Source of the DNA: Stramonita haemastoma
Taxonomy: Eukaryota; Mollusca; Gastropoda; Neogastropoda; Muricidae
Direction of reading: 5' to 3'
Length of the DNA: 64,000 bases
NCBI GenBank assembly: GCA_030674155.1
Contig: CM060342.1
Span: 19,978,866-20,042,865, forward strand
A program made the translations under genes and the position numbers. The notes below the pieces were generated by a model, which saw only the letters and a list, made by a program, of their open reading frames with translations, was not told where the DNA came from and did not search any database. Of the stretch, positions 58,971 to 64,000 are shown piece after piece (the stretch's first letter is position 1; the number at the start of each line of letters is the position of its first letter).

Positions 58971-61900
58971 AACTGTCAAAAAATGGCTATTATCAAAAAA
59001 TAGCTATTATCGAAAAAAGGCTATTATCAAAGAATGGCTATTACAGGAAAATGGCTATTATCCAAAAATGGCTATTATGGGAAAATGGCTATTATGGAAA
59101 AATGGCTATTATAGAAAAAAATGGGATTTATCAAAAAATGGCTATTATTGGGAAAATGGGTATTATCAAAAAATAGCTATTATTGGAAAATGGCTATTAT
59201 CGAAAAATGGCTATTATCAAAAAATGGCTATTATGGAAAAATGACTATCATCAAAAAATGGCTATTACCGAAAAATGGCTATTATCGAAAAATGGCTATT
59301 ATAAAAAAAAATGGGTATTATCAAAAAGAGCTATTATTGGAAAATGGCTATTATGGAAAAATGAAAAATGACTATTATCGAAAAATGGCTATTATGGGGA
59401 AATGGCTATTATCGAAAAAGGGCTATTATGGGAAAATGGCAATTAAAGAAAAATGGCTATTATGGAAAAATGGCTATTATCGAAAAATGGCTATTATGGG
59501 AAAATCAAAAATGGCTATTATGGGGAAATTGCAATTAACGAAAAATGGCTAATATGGAAAAATGAAAAATGGCTATTGTTGAAAAATGGCTATTATGGGA
59601 AATGGCTATTATTGAAAAAGGGCTATTATGGGAAAATGGCAATTAACGAAAAATGGCTATTATGGGAAAATGGCGATTATCGAAAAATGGCTATTATGGG
59701 AAAATGAAAAATGGCTATTATCGAAAAATGGCTATTATGGGGAAATGGCTATTATCAAAAAAGGGCTATTATGGGAAAATGGCTATTATCGAAAAATGGC
59801 TCTTATGGGAAAATGGCTTTGGCTATTATTGGAAAATGGCTATAACAAAAAAAATGGCTATTATGGGGAAATGGCTATTATGGAAAAATGGCCATTATGG
59901 AAAATTGGCTATTATCAAAAAATGGCTATTATTGAAAAATGGCTATTATTGGAAAATGGCTATAGCAAAAATAAAGGCTATTATCGGAAAATGGCTATTA
60001 TGGAAAAATAAAAAATGGCTATTATTGAAAAATGGCTATTATGGGAAAATGGCTATTATGGAAAAAGGGCTATTATGGGAAAATGGCAATTAACGAAAAA
60101 TGGCTATTATGGGAAAATGGCGATTATCGAAAAATGGCTATTATGGGAAAAAGAAAAATGGCTATTATCGAAAAATGGCTATTATGGGGAAATGGCTATT
60201 ATCGAAAAAGGGCTATTATGGGAAAATGGCTATTATCGAAAAATGGCTCTTATGGGAAAATGGCTTTGGCTATTATTGGAAAATGGCTATAACAAAAAAG
60301 TGGCTATTATGGGAAAATGGCTATTATGGAAAAATAGCCATTATGGAAAATTGGCTTTTATCAAAAAATGGCTATTATCGAAAACTGGCTATTATGGGAA
60401 AATGGCTATAACAAAAAAAAAAGGCTATTATCGGAAAATGGCTATTATGGAAAAATGGCCAATATGGAAAAATGAAAAATGGCTATTATGGAAAAATGGC
60501 CATTATTAGTGGAAAAATGGCCATTATGGAAAAAAGAAAAAATGGCTATAAAGAAAAAATGGCCATTATGGAAAAATGAAAAATGCCTATTATGGAAAAA
60601 TGGCCTTTATCGAAAGATGTCTATTATGGGGAAAAGGCTATTATCAAAAAATGGGTATTATGGGAAAATGGCTATTATCAAAAAATGGCCATTATGGAAA
60701 AAGGGCTATTATCGAAAAAAGGCCATTATGGAAAAAGGGCTATTATTGAAAAATAGCTATTATCGAAAACTGGCTATTATGGAAAAAGGGCTATTATCGA
60801 AAAATGGCTATTATGGAAAAAGGACTATTATCAAAAAATGGCTATCATTTAAAAAGGGCTATTATCGAAAAATGGCTATATGGAGGAAAATGGCTATTAT
60901 GGGAAAATGGTTATTATCAAAAAAAGGCTATTATGGGAAAATGGCTATTATCAAAAAGAGGCCATTACCGAAAAATGGGTACTATGGAAAAATGGCCATT
61001 ATGGAAAAATGACTATTATGGAAAATGGCCATTATCGAAAAATGGCTATTATGGAAAAATGGCCATTATGGGAAATAGGCTATTATGGAAGAATGGCAAT
61101 TATGGAAAAATGGGTATTATCGAAAACAGCTATTATTAGAAAAAGTGACTTTTCATGGGAAAATGGATATTATCAAAAAATGGCTATTATGGGAATAAGT
61201 GGCTTTTTATGGAAAAATGGCTATTGTGGTAAAATGGGTATTCTGGCTATTATCAAAAAATGGCTATTATGGGAAAATAGCTATTATCGAAAAATGGCTA
61301 TTATGGAAAAATAGCTATTATCGAAAAATGGCTATTATGGAAAAATGGCTATTATCAAAAAATGGCTATTATCAAAAAATGGCTATTATGGGAAAATGGC
61401 TATTATCAAAAAATGGCTATTGTGAAAAATGGGTATTATGGCTATTATGGAAAAATGGCTATTATGGGAAAATGGCTATTATGGAAAAATGGCTATTATG
61501 GAAAAATGGCTATTATCAAAAAATGGCTATTATGGTAAAATCGGTATTATGGCTATTATGGAAAAATGGCTATTATGGAAAAATGGCTATTATGGAAAAA
61601 TGGCTATTATAGGAAAATGGCTATTATGGAAAAATGGCCATTATGGAAAAATGAAAAATGGCTATTATCGAAAAAAGGCTATTATGGGAAGTGGCTATTA
61701 TAGGAATATCGCTTTCATGGAAAAATAGCCATTATAGGAAAATGGCCATTATGGAAAAATGACCATTATGGAAAAATGAAAAATGGCTATTATCGAAAAA
61801 AGGCTATAATGGGGAAATGGCTATAATAAAAAACATGGCTAATATTGAAAAATGAAAAATGGCTATTATCGAAAAACTACCATTATGGAAAAAAGGGTAT

Positions 61901-64000
61901 TATCGAAAAATATTTATTATGGCTATTATCAAAAAATGGCTATTATGGGAAAATGGTTATTACCGAAAAATGGCGAATATGACTATTATCGGAAAATGGC
62001 TATTATGGGAAAATGGTTATTACCGAAAAATGGCTAATATGGCTATTATCGAAAAATGGCTATTATGGGAAAATGGCTATTATCGAAAAAAGGCTATTAT
62101 GGCTATTATCGAAAAATGGCTATCATGGGAAAATGGCTATCATTGGAAAATGGCTATCATGGGAAAATGGCTATTATCGGAAAATGGCTATTATCGAAAA
62201 ATGGGAAAGTGGCTATTATGGGAAAATGGCTATTATCAAAAAGAGGCCATTACCAAAAAATGGGTACTATGGAAAAATGGCCATTATGGAAAAATGGCTA
62301 TTATGGAAAATGGCTATTATCGAAAAATGGCTATTATGGAAAATGGCCATTATGGGAAAATGACTATTATGGAAGAATGGCTATTTTTAGAAAATTGGTA
62401 TTATCGAAAACGGCTATTATTATGGGAAAATGGTATTATAAAAAAAAGGCTATTATGGGAATAAGTGGCTTTTTATGGGAAAATGGCTATTTTGGAAAAA
62501 TGGGTATTATCGAAAAATGGGTATTATCGAAAAATGGCTATTTTTAGAAAAAGTGGCATTTTATGGGAAAATGGGTATTATCAAAAAAAGGCTATTATGA
62601 GAATAAGTGGCTTTTTATGGGAAATGGCTATTATGGAAAAATGGCTATTATCGAAAAATGGCTATTATGGGAAAATGGCTATCATGGGAAAATAGCTATT
62701 ATCGAAAAATGGCTATTATGGAAAATTAGCTATTATCGAAAAATGGCTATTATGAGAAAAAGTGGCTTTTATGGAAAAATGGTTATTATGGAAAAATAGC
62801 TATTATCGAAAAATGGCTATTATGGAAAAAAAGCTATTATCGAAAAATGGCTATTATGAGAAAAAGTGGCTTTTATGGAAAAATGGCTATTATCAGAAAG
62901 TGGCTTTTATGGAAAAATGGCTATGATCAGAAAGTGGCTTTTATTGAAAAATGGCTATTATAAGAAAGTGGCTTTTATGGAAAAATGGCTATTATGAGAA
63001 AGTTGCTATTATCGAAAAATGGCTATTAGCAAAAATGGCTATTATGAGAAAAAGTGGCTTTTATGGAGAAAAGGGTATTATCAAAAAGTGGCTTTTATGG
63101 GAAAATGGCTATTATCAGAATGTGGCTTTTATGGGAAAATGGGTATTATGGAAAAATGGCTATTATGAGAAAGTGGCTATTCTCAAAAAATGGCTATTAT
63201 GAGAAAAAGTCGCTTTTTCTGGAAAAATGGCTATTATCAGAAAAATGGCTATTATGGAAAAATGGCTATTATTAGAAAGTGGCTTTAAATTTAAAAAAAA
63301 AAGGCTATTATAGAAAAATGGCAATTATTAGAAAGTGGCTTTAATGAAAAATGGGTATTATGGAGAAATGGCTTTTTATGAGAAAGTGGCTATTATGAGA
63401 AAAGTAGCTATTATCGAAAAATCGAAAAATGGCTTTTATGAGAAAATCACTATTATCGAAAAATGGCTATTATCGGAAAATGGCTATTATGAGAAAGTGG
63501 CTATTATGGAGAAAACGGCTATTATGAGAAAAGTGGCTATTATCGAAAAATGGCTATTATGAGAAAGTGGCTATTATCGAAAAATGGCTATTATGAGAAA
63601 GTGGCTATTATCGAAAAATGGCTATTATCGAAAAATGGCTATTATGGAAAAGTGGCTATTATGGAAAATGGCCATTATGGAAAAATGGTTATTATGGAGA
63701 AATGGCTATTATGAGAAAGTGGCTATTATCGAAAAATGGCTATTATCAGAAGGTGGCTTTTCTGAAAAAATGGCTAGTATGGATAAGTGGCTATTATCGA
63801 AAAATAGCTATTATGGAAAAATGGCTATTATGGACAAATGGCTATTATGAGAAAGTGGCTATTGTCAAAAAATGGCTATAATCAGAAAGTGGCTTTTCTG
63901 GAAAAATGGCTATTATCGAAAAATGGCTATTATGGAAAAAATGGCTAATATGGAGAAATGGCTATTATGAGAAAGTGGCTATCATGAGAAAAGTGGCTTT
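58971..64000 (+). repeat. 17-bp minisatellite, ATGGCTATTATG type, second array
   Basis: GGAAAATGGCTATTATG and GAAAAATGGCTATTATC units run to the end of the window. It is longer than the first array (about 5 kb against 2.6 kb). The 26-base type of 49-54 kb has not been reached by the window end. Confidence 0.95.

Noticed and set aside
46635..64000. Repeating peptides such as MAIMGKWLLSKNGYY
   Set aside because: They are translations of the 17-bp minisatellite; frames break at every unit-length change.
44690..64000. CRISPR-like regular repeats
   Set aside because: Repeats are contiguous with no unique spacers and the genome is eukaryotic.

Overview
This is a repeat-dominated window from an animal nuclear genome. 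The likeliest source is a marine invertebrate of the lophotrochozoan type, perhaps a gastropod mollusc; this is inferred and cannot be fixed from the sequence alone. The evidence is spliced exons with GT-AG borders, a PPM1E/F-type phosphatase, a universal stress protein exon, an APE-type LINE, tRNA-derived SINEs, and very long microsatellites. No complete intact gene was found.

Regions: (1) 1-11 kb is AT-rich intergenic or intronic DNA with SINEs, G and C homopolymers and GA/CA/TG microsatellites. (2) 11.3-11.6 kb carries the C-terminal exon of a universal stress protein on the minus strand. (3) 12.0-16.2 kb holds a LINE RNase H scrap, one phosphatase exon, a GGA tract and a decayed multi-copy invertebrate gene (minus strand). 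(4) 17.4-19.2 kb is a 1.8-kb homopurine tract. (5) 20.5-25.7 kb contains two overlapping sets of exons of one PP2C (PPM1E/F-like) gene, all on the minus strand. Both sets carry stops or frameshifts. (6) 26.0-27.0 kb is another GGA tract, followed by a nearly full-length minus-strand LINE (27.0-31.2 kb) whose 5' end runs into GA repeats. (7) 32.4-44.4 and 54.2-56.5 kb are about 31 monomers of a ~390-bp satellite. It is interrupted four times by the same insert: a SINE remnant, a CA run and a further PP2C exon with good splice sites. (8) 44.7-54.2 and 56.7-64.0 kb are minisatellites built on a 17-bp unit that changes stepwise along the array.

The PP2C fragments tie the window together. Five consecutive exons (here called A to E) can be joined in matching phase into the N-terminal region and catalytic core of a PPM1E/F-like phosphatase. 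The window holds A twice, B twice, C twice (one truncated), D once and E four times. Their order on the minus strand is E-E-E-E-(LINE)-A-B-C-B-C-D-A, so this is a field of duplicated and decaying gene pieces, with exon E amplified as part of a satellite higher-order repeat. That arrangement is the most unusual feature of the window.
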